NCBI RefSeq assembly: GCF_001050345.1
Contig: NZ_LFMW01000017.1
Span: 1-64,000, forward strand
Reading direction: 5' to 3'
Length of the DNA stretch: 64,000 bases
DNA from: Pseudomonas fildesensis
GTDB taxonomy: Bacteria > Pseudomonadota > Gammaproteobacteria > Pseudomonadales > Pseudomonadaceae
Shown here: piece after piece, positions 9,042 to 18,716 of the stretch
Layout: each line of letters starts with the position of its first letter
Numbering within the stretch: the stretch's first letter is position 1
Program-made: the position numbers and the translations under genes
The notes under the pieces: model-generated
Told to the model about the DNA's origin: nothing
The model's input: only the letters and a program-made list of their open reading frames with translations
Databases searched by the model: none

Positions 9042-11482
9042 TGGCTGAACTCGCAGACCGGCAAGCCATTGTCATCAAGCGTCGCATGCGCCAGCGACAG
9101 GCGTTCGCCAACGGTCGTAGCCGTTAGCAGGCGGTCCACTATCTGCGGCAGCAAATCGGTTTCGATCCATTGATCGATGTAACGCGCACCGCTGTCGGCA
9201 TGCACACAGCGCCGAGCCATGTACTCAACCAGTTCGGGCCTGTAGGTGAAGGTAACGTTGCGTCCCAGCAGGCGCTGCCCGAGACGCTCAAGCTTGAGGC
9301 GTGCCACGTCATTGAGGACCTCACCCGCAATCGGGTAATACGGGACGACACGCATCCGGGCCAGCAATGCCGGTTTGAAGTGAGCCCGCAACGCCTTGGA
9401 AATCGCCTCTTGCAGCACCCCGACGTCAGGTCGCTGGCCGTCGGCGCACAGCTCGCTGATGCAGTCGCTGCCCAGGTTGGAAGTCATCAGGATCAGCGTA
9501 TTGCGAAAATCGATTTCACGGCCCTCGCCATCATTGACCACCCCCTTGTCGAAGACCTGGTAAAACAGGTTCAACACCTCCGGATCGGCCTTTTCGACCT
9601 CATCCAGCAACACCACCGAATAAGGGCGTTGACGCACGGCCTCCGTCAGGATTCCGCCCTCGCCATAACCGACGTAGCCCGGTGGCGCGCCGATCAGCCG
9701 AGACAGTGAGTGCTTCTCCTGGTACTCCGACATATTGATGGTGGTGACAAACCGCTTGCCGCCGTACAGGAGGTCGGCAAGGGCCAGCGCCGTTTCGGTC
9801 TTGCCCACGCCGCTGGGGCCGGCCAGAAGGAACACCCCGACCGGCGCGTCCGGCTGATTGAGGCCGGCGGCAACGGCGCGCAGGCTGCGATCAAGCGCCT
9901 GCACAGCCTGCTCTTGTCCGAGGATGCGTGCCCGCAAGGCATCGGCGAAACCCAGGACTTTTTCATTGTGCTCAAGGGCCAGTTGCTCGACCGGGATTCC
10001 CGTCCAGGCGCTGATGACCTGGGCTATCAGGCGAGGACACACTTCGGGATTCGCCGACGACTGTTCGCGCTGTTGAACCCAACATTGCTCCAATGCCTGG
10101 CGCTCATGTTCGATAGCCTCAAGTCGCAGGCTCAGCGCTTGCAAAACCGGCTCATCGACAGGTAACCCCGCTTCGGCGTCCCTGCGTAAGGCCTGGTGCT
10201 GCCGCGTACCTTCGGCCAACTCGGCGAGCAGGTGCTGCAACGCTTCGGGCCGCACCGCCAAGCGCGTAAGCGCCCGTGCGCACGCGGTATCCAGCACGTC
10301 CACGGCCTTGTCCGGTAACTGGCGCCCTGCCAGGTAACGCGCGCTCATCTGCGCTGCCGCGACCACCGCATCATCACGCACGTAGACGCCATGGCTGGCC
10401 TCATACACCGCGACCAGCCCGCGCAGGATGGAAACGGCCTCCTCGACACTGGGTTCGCAGACCATTACCGGTTGAAAACGACGCGCCAGCGCCGGGTCTT
10501 TTTCGATGTACTTCTTGTACTCCGACCACGTCGTGGCAGCGATGGTACGCAGCTCACCACGGGCCAGCGCAGGCTTGAGCAGGTTGGCGGCATCGGACCC
10601 TCCGCCCTGGCCACCCGCCCCCACCAGCGTGTGGGCTTCATCGATAAACAGGATCACGGGCTGGGGCGAAGCGTTGACCTCATCGATCACCCCCTTGAGG
10701 CGCCGCTCAAATTCGCCCTTGATACCAGCGCCCGCTTGCAGCAACCCCATATCCAGGGTCAGCACGCGCACATCCTTGAGGGATTGCGGCACTCGCGCTG
10801 CCACCACTTGCAGGGCGAGGCCTTCGACGATGGCCGTCTTCCCCACGCCGGCGTCGCCAACCAGAATCGGGTTGTTCTTGCGCCGACGCGCCAGGATGTC
10901 GATCAATTGCCGGATTTCGCCGTCGCGGCACAACACCGGGTCAATCAAGCCTTCACGCGCCTGGCGCGTCAGGTCATGGGTAAAGCGCTGCAATAACGAC
11001 TCCGTCGTCAAGGGTTTGGCCTCAGGACGCTGGCTCAGTACAAAGTCACGCACCCGATCAGCATCCACCCGACTCAGCAGGTGCTGATACCGACTCCCTG
11101 CGTGCGCCAAAGGATGACGCAGGAGCGCCAGCAGCAACGCGCCTTCGTCGACGTCATGGCGCTGCAGTTCAACGTGCGCAAGCATCAGCGCCTGCTGCAA
11201 CCAGTGCACCAATGCCTGGGCGAAGACCGGGTTGCGCGTTGCACTCTGCTCACTCTTTGGATGAAGGATCGCCTCCAGTTCGCTCACTTCGACGCCGGCA
11301 TCCGTCAAGGCCCTGACCGTCAGCCCGTAGGGATGCTCCAGCAGTGCCAGCAGCAGGTCCTCTACCAATACTTCGCGGCCACCGCGGGCGACACACCGTT
11401 CGGCTGATCGCTCCAGGTCGCGACGGGCCTGAGCGGCCAATGTGCGGATCAGTTGTTGCAGGTCTACATTCATCATAATCAT
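9038..11482 (-). CDS. clpV: T6SS sheath-recycling ATPase ClpV (TssH)
   Basis: ClpV is the hexameric AAA+ ATPase that unfolds contracted TssBC sheaths in the cytoplasm. The 814-residue protein has an N-terminal Clp-N-like domain (about 1-150), a first AAA module with GDAGVGKT (209-216) and a coiled middle region. A second AAA module follows with GPSGVGKT (about 555), SEYQEKHSLSRLIGAPPGYVGY and a ClpB-type C-terminal domain. In-frame ATGs at 11482, 11476 and 11473 are all possible starts; 11482 has AGGGA about five bases upstream. It begins 6 bp after tssG and ends overlapping the activator gene. Confidence 0.95.
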   Translation of the reverse strand: MIMMNVDLQQLIRTLAAQARRDLERSAERCVARGGREVLVEDLLLALLEHPYGLTVRALTDAGVEVSELEAILHPKSEQSATRNPVFAQALVHWLQQALMLAHVELQRHDVDEGALLLALLRHPLAHAGSRYQHLLSRVDADRVRDFVLSQRPEAKPLTTESLLQRFTHDLTRQAREGLIDPVLCRDGEIRQLIDILARRRKNNPILVGDAGVGKTAIVEGLALQVVAARVPQSLKDVRVLTLDMGLLQAGAGIKGEFERRLKGVIDEVNASPQPVILFIDEAHTLVGAGGQGGGSDAANLLKPALARGELRTIAATTWSEYKKYIEKDPALARRFQPVMVCEPSVEEAVSILRGLVAVYEASHGVYVRDDAVVAAAQMSARYLAGRQLPDKAVDVLDTACARALTRLAVRPEALQHLLAELAEGTRQHQALRRDAEAGLPVDEPVLQALSLRLEAIEHERQALEQCWVQQREQSSANPEVCPRLIAQVISAWTGIPVEQLALEHNEKVLGFADALRARILGQEQAVQALDRSLRAVAAGLNQPDAPVGVFLLAGPSGVGKTETALALADLLYGGKRFVTTINMSEYQEKHSLSRLIGAPPGYVGYGEGGILTEAVRQRPYSVVLLDEVEKADPEVLNLFYQVFDKGVVNDGEGREIDFRNTLILMTSNLGSDCISELCADGQRPDVGVLQEAISKALRAHFKPALLARMRVVPYYPIAGEVLNDVARLKLERLGQRLLGRNVTFTYRPELVEYMARRCVHADSGARYIDQWIETDLLPQIVDRLLTATTVGERLSLAHATLDDNGLPVCEFSQ

Positions 11483-11488
11483 CAGTCC

Positions 11489-12496
11489 CTAATGAGCGTT
11501 GCCGGCAAGCGTGACCACACCATCGGCCCGCTCATGGTCCAGCCAACTGGTCCATCCCAGGCGGCAGACGTTGCGTTCGCCGATATGCAGCGCACGGATC
11601 TCCCCTTGCGCCAACACCAGTCTCAGGTCGTACTCCAGGGGCGCCCGCGCGGTTAAACGCACCAGTGAACACAAGGGCAGGAACCCGTCTCCGGAGGGCA
11701 GGAATTCGTGAAACCGTTGCCAATCCAGCCCGATCACATGCACGTTGAACTTGCCACTGCGATCGGCTATCCGGCGTCCCAACACCAGGTCCTGGCCGAG
11801 CGCATGGTTGGCAGCCCCCAGTCGATTGCGTTGTTCACCAGGGACTGACACGCTGCGTTCAACCCACTGTTCAACGAATAGCCGGCTGTGGTTGAAGTAA
11901 TGGCGCAGGACCGTCTCGATCATTGCGGCGGAATGCACCCGTAGACTCAGCAGCCCCAGGAAGGGCAACAATCGCTTGCAGTCCAGGTGCGTAGCACGGC
12001 GAATTTCCTCGCCCCGCAGGCCAATCAGGGCAAACATTTGCGCGGAAAAGGCATCACTGGCCCCACTGCCAAAGCGCGCCCGATAACGATATTTTTGCCA
12101 GATCGGCAGCATCAGCCGCTGCAGGCGGTGGTGAAACACATTCAGAAAGTCGCGAGTGGAATTGCCACCCGCCGACTCCGCGTACGCCTGCTCACCGTAG
12201 AACGCCGGCAGCGGTGAACCTGCGCCGAACAGCCCCAGTACATTGAGGCGCAGCCGCGCTCGCAATTGACCGTACTCCACAAAAAACTCCACTCGATCGA
12301 TGTCGTGTCCGGGAAACCCGAGGCCAGGATTGGCCTGGAATTCCAGTTGGTCATACAACGCGTCCTCATCCAGGAAGGGATGGGCTACACGCAAGCGCTC
12401 GATCACCTGCAGTACCGCCTGGAACAACGAATACTCGCGGATGACACGGGACACTTCGGTTAAAGCAGAGGCTGCTGGCCCATCCGGGGTGGCCAT
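11489..12496 (-). CDS. tssG: T6SS baseplate protein TssG
   Basis: TssG, with TssF, TssE and TssK, forms the baseplate wedge. The 335-residue product shows the family pattern: an N-terminal YSLFQAVLQVIERL helix, LGLFGAGSPLPAFYGE, then FLNVFHHRLQRLMLPIWQKYRY, and a C-terminal region with LGRRIADRSGKFNVHVIGL. The start overlaps the end of tssF by 37 bases, a long overlap that suggests coupled translation. The stop is 6 bp before clpV. Length and motifs look intact. Confidence 0.93.
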   Translation of the reverse strand: MATPDGPAASALTEVSRVIREYSLFQAVLQVIERLRVAHPFLDEDALYDQLEFQANPGLGFPGHDIDRVEFFVEYGQLRARLRLNVLGLFGAGSPLPAFYGEQAYAESAGGNSTRDFLNVFHHRLQRLMLPIWQKYRYRARFGSGASDAFSAQMFALIGLRGEEIRRATHLDCKRLLPFLGLLSLRVHSAAMIETVLRHYFNHSRLFVEQWVERSVSVPGEQRNRLGAANHALGQDLVLGRRIADRSGKFNVHVIGLDWQRFHEFLPSGDGFLPLCSLVRLTARAPLEYDLRLVLAQGEIRALHIGERNVCRLGWTSWLDHERADGVVTLAGNAH

Positions 12497-14247
12497 AGGT
12501 ACACATCTCCTTGTGTGCTGATAACGCTCAGTTCGTGGTACGAATTGAGGTTGGTGTACAGCGCAAAAAACTCGTTGAGCACTGAAGCGAATACAAATAC
12601 GTCGCCTGGGCCGTGGAAGCCCTGGGGATCAATTGTCAGGTTCACCCGCAAACCGCGAACCGGCAGGCCATGGTGCAATCGGTCGACGGCTTCGTGACTG
12701 ATGGACTGCAATGCCCCCAGTCTCTTCGCGCTGACCTTCTGCGCTTGCCGGCCGTGGTAGCGCGGCAGGTCGTAGGTTTCGAGGATCACTTTCAACGCAT
12801 TGATATCGGTCAACGACAGGTAGTTGAGCGACATGTTGCTGATGAGCTTCCACAGGAAATCCTGATCCAGGGGCGGTGCAAAACTCGCGGTGGGCACGGT
12901 GATATTGCGAAATGACAGAAATTCCGGGGTCTGCTCGCAGGGCTGATTGATCTGGCCCACCTGCAGTTGCCGCGGCAGGTTTTGATTGGTACAGGTCAGC
13001 TCGATCGACAGCGTTTCCTGCTCGTGTCCTCGGCCGGCACCGAACGCCACCCACGTATCGAGACCCGCGTGCTGCGCCGATGAACGCTGACGGATACTGA
13101 AGCTGGGGGCCGCTGGCGATGCGTCGGTATCACCGTCATGTTCAAACGATTCGAACGGTACGAACGCCTGGTAACCCAGCCCGCCAGGGCGCCATCCCGT
13201 GACCTTGTCCACGGAAAAAACACCGGCGTTGCCTCGCGAATATTCCCCCGGCACCAGCAGGTATTCATCCTGTTTGCCATCCAGCCGGATCGGCACCGCG
13301 TCATGGGCGAACAGGTTGACGATGGGCGTGCAGTACAGCTTCACGTTGTCCAGGCTGGGGCGTTGTGGTTCATGCCCCTGGATACGCAGTTCAAACCGCA
13401 TCACCATGCTGCGCACCTGCTTGAGCAGCGCTTGAGGCAGCGCGTGCAGGCCATCAAGACCACTCACATCCACGAACAGGTACTTGTCAGGAAAGGCGAA
13501 GTATTCCTGCAGCAGACGATAGCCACGAAAGGTATTCCGCGGATAAGGAATCAACGCCTGTTCTTCGCAGAACCCCACCGGCTGTACCTGGCTGGCATTG
13601 AGCCGCAGCGACATTGCCTGTCCATCAGCCCCGTTGACAGGCTGGCCATCCTCGCCCAGTAACAGCAACTCAATGCCTTCGAGGTGACGTAACAGGCTCA
13701 GGTAAAGCCCCTGGCTGACGTAACGGTCCCCTGCCAGGTGCAGCCGCATGGATTCGAATACCAACTCACTGAAATTGCCCGGGGCGCTCATGTCTAGACG
13801 CAGGTCCAGCAAGGCCCGCTCACCCTGGAAGACATACTCCAGGGCATTGAGTTGCAGCGGCATGACCTGAGTGACACAGCAGGTCCGGAAGCGACAGCGT
13901 TCGCCGTCGATGGCCACGCTTTCCACTGAGGTATCCCGCCCCACGCACACGGCCGGGCCCGCACGTTTCAGCGGGTCGAACTGCAGGATGCTGAACGCCG
14001 GCAGCGGCCGCATGTAGTTGGGCCACAACAGGTGCATCAGCGAGTGGGTCAGCTCGGGTAATTCGTCATCCAGTTTCTGGCGCAGACGACCGGTGAGAAA
14101 CGCAAAACCTTCGAGTAAACGCTCCACGTCCGGGTCCTGGCCGGCATCGGCAAGAAACGGTGCCAGGGCAGGATTACGCTCGGAGAAACGTCGCCCGAGC
14201 TGGCGCAAGGCGCTGAGCTCGCTTTGGTAATAACGATTAAAGGCCAT
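12460..14247 (-). CDS. tssF: T6SS baseplate protein TssF
   Basis: TssF is the largest wedge component of the T6SS baseplate. The start at 14247 (MAFNRYYQSELSALRQLG, 595 residues) is set by the family N-terminus; the frame is open about 22 codons further upstream but those lie inside tssE. Conserved stretches include DPDVERLLEGFAFLTGRLRQ, LWPNYMRPLPAFSILQF and the C-terminal SYHELSVISTQG. It overlaps tssE by 11 bases and tssG by 37. No damage is visible. Confidence 0.94.
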   Translation of the reverse strand: MAFNRYYQSELSALRQLGRRFSERNPALAPFLADAGQDPDVERLLEGFAFLTGRLRQKLDDELPELTHSLMHLLWPNYMRPLPAFSILQFDPLKRAGPAVCVGRDTSVESVAIDGERCRFRTCCVTQVMPLQLNALEYVFQGERALLDLRLDMSAPGNFSELVFESMRLHLAGDRYVSQGLYLSLLRHLEGIELLLLGEDGQPVNGADGQAMSLRLNASQVQPVGFCEEQALIPYPRNTFRGYRLLQEYFAFPDKYLFVDVSGLDGLHALPQALLKQVRSMVMRFELRIQGHEPQRPSLDNVKLYCTPIVNLFAHDAVPIRLDGKQDEYLLVPGEYSRGNAGVFSVDKVTGWRPGGLGYQAFVPFESFEHDGDTDASPAAPSFSIRQRSSAQHAGLDTWVAFGAGRGHEQETLSIELTCTNQNLPRQLQVGQINQPCEQTPEFLSFRNITVPTASFAPPLDQDFLWKLISNMSLNYLSLTDINALKVILETYDLPRYHGRQAQKVSAKRLGALQSISHEAVDRLHHGLPVRGLRVNLTIDPQGFHGPGDVFVFASVLNEFFALYTNLNSYHELSVISTQGDVYLWPPRMGQQPLL

Positions 14248-14656
14248 CCGGCGCGACCTCGACCTGCCCGCCGCCACCCAGACGGGCGTTGAACACCACA
14301 GGCTGCATGACACCGTTGACCCTCAACGAGGCATCAATGGCAAACGCCAGAACCAGGGGGTCACGATCACGCGGCAGCACCCTGACGTGCACATTCACCA
14401 GGCGCGGTTCATAGGCCTGGATAAAGCGCTCGATCGAAAGGCGCGACTGGCTTAATGACTCATGCAGGCTAAGACGCATGTCATTCAGATCCGGCAAACC
14501 GTAGTCGGGCTGCGTCTGGACGCTGCCCGCGCGGGTGCTGAGCATCTTTCCCAGATGAGCCGCGACGGACTCTACGCTGCTCGCCTGGCCGAGCGCCGGG
14601 CCTTCGAGTCGCTCGAAGAGGCTGCGGTGATAGGTCATCCCCTGGTCTCTGCTCAT
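14237..14656 (-). CDS. tssE: T6SS baseplate protein TssE (gp25-like)
   Basis: TssE is the small gp25/lysozyme-like baseplate protein that starts sheath polymerisation. The 139-residue protein contains SLFERLE near the N-terminus, then LGKMLSTRAGSVQTQPDYGLPDLND (residues about 35-59) and the late YEPRLVNVHVRV strand, all typical of the family. The start overlaps the tssC stop by four bases (ATGA) and the end overlaps tssF by 11 bases. Confidence 0.93.
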   Translation of the reverse strand: MSRDQGMTYHRSLFERLEGPALGQASSVESVAAHLGKMLSTRAGSVQTQPDYGLPDLNDMRLSLHESLSQSRLSIERFIQAYEPRLVNVHVRVLPRDRDPLVLAFAIDASLRVNGVMQPVVFNARLGGGGQVEVAPDGL

Positions 14657-16128
14657 TCTTTATCGAGCTTTCCGACCAGGGACAACGTGAAATCCGCCCC
14701 CATGTATTTGAAGTGAGGCCGCACACTGAGGCTGACACGGTACCAGCCAGGTTCCCCCTCGACGTCACTCACCACAATGCGTGCCGCGCGCAACGGACGA
14801 CGGCCGCGCACCTCGGCGCTGGGGTTTTCCTGGTCGGCGACGTACTGGCGAATCCACTTGTTGAGCTCCAACTCGAGATCCGTGCGTTCCTTCCACGAAC
14901 CCAGCTGCTCGCGCTGCAACACTTTCAGGTAATGGGCCAGCCGGTTGACCACCATCATGTAAGGCAACTGCGTTCCAAGGCGGTAGTTCAACTCGGCCTC
15001 CTTGCCCTCTGTGCTGGTGCCGAAATACTTGGGCTTCTGCACGGAACTGGCGGAGAAAAACGCAGCGTTGTCACTGCCCTTGCGCATGGTCAGGGCGATA
15101 AAACCTTCCTGGGCCAGCTCATATTCGCGACGGTCTGATACCAGCACTTCGGTAGGAATCTTCGTTTCGATTTCGCCCATGCTGTGGAAGTGGTGCAAGG
15201 GCAAATCCTCCACCGCACCGCCGCTTTGTGGACCGATAATGTTCGGGCACCAACGAAACCGCGCGAAGCTGTCGGTCAGGCGAGTGGCAAACGCATAGGC
15301 GGTATTGCCCCACAGATAGTGCTCGTGACTGTTAACCACGTTTTCCTGGTAGGCAAAGGTTTTGACGGGGCACTCAAGCGGGTCGTAAGGCGTTCTCAGC
15401 AGGAACCGTGGCACGGTCAGGCCGATATAGCGCGCGTCTTCGCTCTGGCGAAAGCTCTGCCATTTGGCAAATTGCGGGCCTTCGAAATGGTCCTTGAGGT
15501 CCTTCAGGTCAGGCAGCCCGGTGAAGCTTTCCAGGCCAAAGAACCCGGGGCCGGCCGCCGCGATAAACGGCGCGTGTGCCATGCAGGCCACGCTGGACGC
15601 GTACTGCATGAGCTTTACATCGGGCGCACTGGGTGAAAGGAAAAAGTTGGCAATGATGGCGCCCACGGGCTGGCCGCCGAACTGACCGTATTCGGCGCTG
15701 TAGATATGCTTGTAGAGCCCGGACTGGTTAATCTCCGGCGAGTCCTCGAAGTCATCCAGCAGGTCTTGCCGAGAGACATTCAGCAGCTCGATCTTGATGT
15801 TTTCGCGGAAGTTGGTGCGCTCGATCAGCAGCTGCAGCCCCTTCCATGAAGCTTCCAGCGCCTGGAAATCCGGGTGGTGCAGAATCTCGTCCATCTGTTG
15901 ACTGAGCTTGGCGTCAATCTCGGCGATCATCCGGTCGACCAGGCGCTTCTTGACCGGCTCTCCACTGTTCTGCGGCTTGACCAGTTCTTCAATAAACGCG
16001 CAGACGCCACGTTTCGCGATACCGTACGCCTCATCGTCAGCACTCAGGAGTGTCTGGGCAATAATGTTGTCGAGGATGCTGTGCTCGGCGACCGAGGGTG
16101 CTGCCAGTGGCTGGTGTTGGGTGCTCAT
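14653..16128 (-). CDS. tssC: T6SS contractile sheath large subunit TssC
   Basis: TssC (VipB) builds the contractile sheath together with TssB. The 491-residue sequence has the family signatures DEILHHPDFQALEASWKGL, GEYGQFGGQPVG-like YGQFGGQPVGAIIANFF, and LRTPYDPLECPVKTFAYQE. The conserved C-terminal block ending FKYMGADFTLSLVGKLD contacts ClpV-processed sheath ends. It starts 27 bp after tssB and ends overlapping tssE. It is full length. Confidence 0.96.
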   Translation of the reverse strand: MSTQHQPLAAPSVAEHSILDNIIAQTLLSADDEAYGIAKRGVCAFIEELVKPQNSGEPVKKRLVDRMIAEIDAKLSQQMDEILHHPDFQALEASWKGLQLLIERTNFRENIKIELLNVSRQDLLDDFEDSPEINQSGLYKHIYSAEYGQFGGQPVGAIIANFFLSPSAPDVKLMQYASSVACMAHAPFIAAAGPGFFGLESFTGLPDLKDLKDHFEGPQFAKWQSFRQSEDARYIGLTVPRFLLRTPYDPLECPVKTFAYQENVVNSHEHYLWGNTAYAFATRLTDSFARFRWCPNIIGPQSGGAVEDLPLHHFHSMGEIETKIPTEVLVSDRREYELAQEGFIALTMRKGSDNAAFFSASSVQKPKYFGTSTEGKEAELNYRLGTQLPYMMVVNRLAHYLKVLQREQLGSWKERTDLELELNKWIRQYVADQENPSAEVRGRRPLRAARIVVSDVEGEPGWYRVSLSVRPHFKYMGADFTLSLVGKLDKE

Positions 16129-16155
16129 GGGATCAGTGTCCTTTTACTGAAAACG

Positions 16156-16653
16156 TCATACGGCGGGGCTGCTCAGTCCCAGCTCGGCCAATACGCGCGC
16201 GCGGGATTCGTCATCGGCCAGCGCCTGTTCAATAGCCTTGCGAAAGCTCGGTGTGTTACCCAGTGGTCCCTTGAGCGCCATCAGTGCTTCACGCAATGTC
16301 ATCAGCTTCTTCAATTCGGGAATCTGCTCGACCAGGCTTGCGGGGTTGAAGTCCTGCATCGAATTAATCCGGACCTGTATGCCCAGCTCTTCAACGCAAG
16401 GTTCGTCCTGAAGGCGATTGGGTACGCTGAGCGTCAGGCTCAACGCTTGCTTGGCCAGCACCTCATCCAGGCTGTTCTTGTCGATACCAATTGGCTTGCG
16501 GTCTTCAAGCTTGCGAAGGTCCTCACGCAGGGTGAAGTCTCCCAGCACCAGTAACTTCAATGGCAGTTCAACCTCTTCCTGGGCGCCCCCGACAGCAGGT
16601 TTGAAGGTGATATTGATGCGTTCCTTCGGTGCTACCGAACCTTCTTTGGCCAT
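16156..16653 (-). CDS. tssB: T6SS contractile sheath small subunit TssB
   Basis: TssB (VipA) pairs with TssC to make the sheath wall; the helical region that ClpV recognises lies in the TssBC pair. The 165-residue protein starts MAKEGSVAPKERINITFKP, the usual N-terminus, and carries EVELPLKLLVLGDFT and the later FNPASLVEQIPELKKLMTLR block. A good ribosome site (GGAG, read on the minus strand) precedes the ATG. Spacing is 32 bp to tssA and 27 bp to tssC. Confidence 0.95.
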   Translation of the reverse strand: MAKEGSVAPKERINITFKPAVGGAQEEVELPLKLLVLGDFTLREDLRKLEDRKPIGIDKNSLDEVLAKQALSLTLSVPNRLQDEPCVEELGIQVRINSMQDFNPASLVEQIPELKKLMTLREALMALKGPLGNTPSFRKAIEQALADDESRARVLAELGLSSPAV

Positions 16654-16685
16654 GGTTTTTCTCCTTTTTCGAGCGGCTCGAAAGC

Positions 16686-18239
16686 CTATTCAAGTACCGC
16701 TTCCAGATCGAAGTGGCACAACCTGCGGTGGGTATGTTCCTTGCGTTCACGTACCGCTTGGCTTTGGGGCAGCAAGTCGCAACAGCGGTACAGAAGCTGC
16801 GTCACTTGAAGCGCCAACGCTGGTTCCCAACGGTCCAGCCCTGCGTGCTGCAGTTCGTGATCCAGGTGTTCGAGCTGAATCTTCGCCAACTCATGCTTGC
16901 CTGCCAGTACACACAACCGGGCCAGCGCCAATCGCCAATGAAAACGGGCGCGCTCACTGCGTGCGGCATGCAGGCCTTGCTTGATTTCCCCTACCGCGGC
17001 CTTCAGCCCGTCCTGGCGCAACCTTGGCATGACATCCTGTAATGCTGTCTCCCATGGCTCGGCATCGGTATCGACCGGCACATTAAGCGGCTCGTTTTTT
17101 TGCAGATGGCGAGCCACCTGGAGCGTGATCCAGTCGCGGGTCGCGGCATCGGCAAAAGGCGCACCGCCGTGAAAGCAGAATTCGGGCAGGTTCGGCAGGC
17201 GTTGCAACAACAGGGCAAAGCTCACTTCCAGTTCGGTCATCGCCAGGTTGGCCTGCAAGGCCTGAAGGCACTCCCAGACCATGCGCAAGCCGTCGAACCA
17301 GAACATTGCACCGGCCAGGCTCGCCTCAAGCTCCAGCATCAGGTCGGTGTAATGCCCTTGGGCAAAACGCTCCTGGTAACGCTTGAGCTTGTCGGGTGTG
17401 GGGCCTCGCAGGCTGGTGACCCCTTCGCTGTCGGCGTCGGGGTAAGTCGCAAGCGGCAGCCATGTCAATGTTCGGTTCAGGCGCAGCGCGCGCAGGTCAG
17501 TGGCGTCCTGGCGCAGCCACCAGGTACACAAGGAGCGCGCCTGATCCTGCAAGGTACGCAGACGTTTATGCGCGTCCTTCTCGTTGTCGATTGCCGACTC
17601 TGGCTTGAGTAGTTGCGTGGCGACCTGTTTGACCTGGGTAATAACGCCGGTCACACCAGCAGGCTCAGGACTGCTTTGCGCGGCACGCTCCAGACGCTCT
17701 GATAATTGCCTGCGAATCGGCAGCAAGAGCGGCGCGTTATCTCCCAGGCATTCACTCCAGCGATCATCGAGGCGAGACAGGTGTTCAAGGATCGATTGAA
17801 ACAATGGCTGCTGATCGACAATTGACAAGTTCTGCGTAAACAGTTGCTCAAGGCGTAACACCAGCCAGCCGAACGCCGCACCACGGGTACGCAATTTGGC
17901 GGGGTGGACAGCCGCCCAATGGTGCTCACAGAGATGACTCAGCAAACCCAGGCCCGCGAGCAAGCCAGGAAAGGATTCGCGTTGGTACAACGCCCAGGAC
18001 AACCATACGGCGACCCGCAAATCCTTGGAGTGCTGACGCAACAGACACTCGCTGATTTCCCGGACCTTTTGCCAATCCGGCTGGCTCCCGCCATGCATCG
18101 ATTGCGCCTTGGCCAGTTCGGTTTCCACAGCTTCAAATTCGCTGGAGAAGCGCATATCACTGCCAGCAAAACTTGCGCCTGAACAAGGCGAGCGTGCTAT
18201 TTCAAGGTAGTAAACGCAAAGTGTGTCTGAGTAAACCAT
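16686..18239 (-). CDS. tssA: T6SS protein TssA (ImpA N-terminal domain, VasJ-like)
   Basis: TssA proteins cap or organise the growing sheath and baseplate. The product, 517 residues from the ATG at 18239, has an ImpA_N-type domain (about 20-140) with SEFEAVETELAKAQSMHGG and PDWQKVREISECLL. A long alpha-helical C-terminal part resembles the VasJ-type extension. The frame is open to a TTG at 18263, but the ATG gives the usual N-terminus (MVYSDTLCVYYLE). It is the first gene of the operon; the 477 bp upstream hold its promoter region and that of divergent hcp. Confidence 0.9.
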   Translation of the reverse strand: MVYSDTLCVYYLEIARSPCSGASFAGSDMRFSSEFEAVETELAKAQSMHGGSQPDWQKVREISECLLRQHSKDLRVAVWLSWALYQRESFPGLLAGLGLLSHLCEHHWAAVHPAKLRTRGAAFGWLVLRLEQLFTQNLSIVDQQPLFQSILEHLSRLDDRWSECLGDNAPLLLPIRRQLSERLERAAQSSPEPAGVTGVITQVKQVATQLLKPESAIDNEKDAHKRLRTLQDQARSLCTWWLRQDATDLRALRLNRTLTWLPLATYPDADSEGVTSLRGPTPDKLKRYQERFAQGHYTDLMLELEASLAGAMFWFDGLRMVWECLQALQANLAMTELEVSFALLLQRLPNLPEFCFHGGAPFADAATRDWITLQVARHLQKNEPLNVPVDTDAEPWETALQDVMPRLRQDGLKAAVGEIKQGLHAARSERARFHWRLALARLCVLAGKHELAKIQLEHLDHELQHAGLDRWEPALALQVTQLLYRCCDLLPQSQAVRERKEHTHRRLCHFDLEAVLE

Positions 18240-18518
18240 TGTGGACCGCGCACGACTGTTCAAGACAGAACCCGCACACTAATTTTGCATTAACTGCCCA
18301 TCAGAGTACGGGTGAAACTTCGTTGTGAACTTCCCGAAGCCCCTGAACAGTAGCCATGCAAAAAACATTCAGCAAGCAACAAAATCCTACTTAAGGAATT
18401 TCCTACAACCGCCGCAATACAGCATCTGCGCAGCATTTTGCACAGTTTGGCCACCACAACTAACCCACTCCCTCCGCAAGACTTAACGCCTAAACGCTCA
18501 AAAACCAACGGCAACTAA

Positions 18519-18536
18519 TTGCACACTTATGCGCAA
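18519..18536. promoter_or_regulatory. Possible enhancer (UAS) for the sigma-54 activator
   Basis: TTGCACA-CTTA-TGCGCAA is an imperfect inverted repeat (6 of 7 arm positions pair). It lies about 115 bp upstream of the hcp -24/-12 element, a normal distance for an enhancer-binding protein site. The same half-site words recur at 18427-18444. Binding by the VasH/Sfa protein is an inference. Confidence 0.35.
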
Positions 18537-18547
18537 GTTAAACCCCA
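18533..18547 (-). promoter_or_regulatory. Weak sigma-54-like element facing tssA
   Basis: On the minus strand the sequence reads TGGGGTTTAACTTGC. It keeps TGG and TTGC with the correct 12-base spacing but lacks the CACG part. It lies 294 bp upstream of tssA, so a long leader would be needed. Support is weak. Confidence 0.2.
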
Positions 18548-18632
18548 AAAACGCAGCGCCAATTTACACCCACTTATTAAAAACCAGTGCGCACATCACC
18601 CCGACCTTTGTTTCATTGGCCCTCGTACTTTC

Positions 18633-18647
18633 AGGCACGCTTCTTGT
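18633..18647 (+). promoter_or_regulatory. Sigma-54 (-24/-12) promoter of hcp
   Basis: AGGCACG-CTTC-TTGT matches the consensus TGGCACG-N4-TTGC at 9 of 11 defined positions, with GG and the -12 G correctly spaced. Transcription would start near 18659, about 58 bases before the hcp ATG. A GAFTGA-containing activator is encoded in the adjacent operon, which fits. Confidence 0.7.
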
Positions 18648-18716
18648 TATAGGGAACTTCCCACTCGGTTCAATCGCCGTATGGAACTCCCTATCAACAA
18701 GGCAAGGAAACCCGTC

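Larger units (their letters stand above)
18240..18716. other. AT-rich divergent control region between tssA and hcp
   Basis: This 477-bp stretch is more AT-rich than its flanks and has no convincing gene. It contains the -24/-12 element for hcp (18633-18647), two TGCGCA/TGCACA pairs at 18427-18444 and 18519-18536 that could be enhancer sites, and a weaker minus-strand -24/-12-like match at 18533-18547. AT-rich T6SS control regions are often silenced by MvaT/H-NS proteins; that is inference here. Confidence 0.6.

Noticed and set aside
18300..18640. Small coding frames in the tssA-hcp gap
   Set aside because: The only frames are short, lack ribosome sites and conflict with the promoter elements; noncoding is the better reading.
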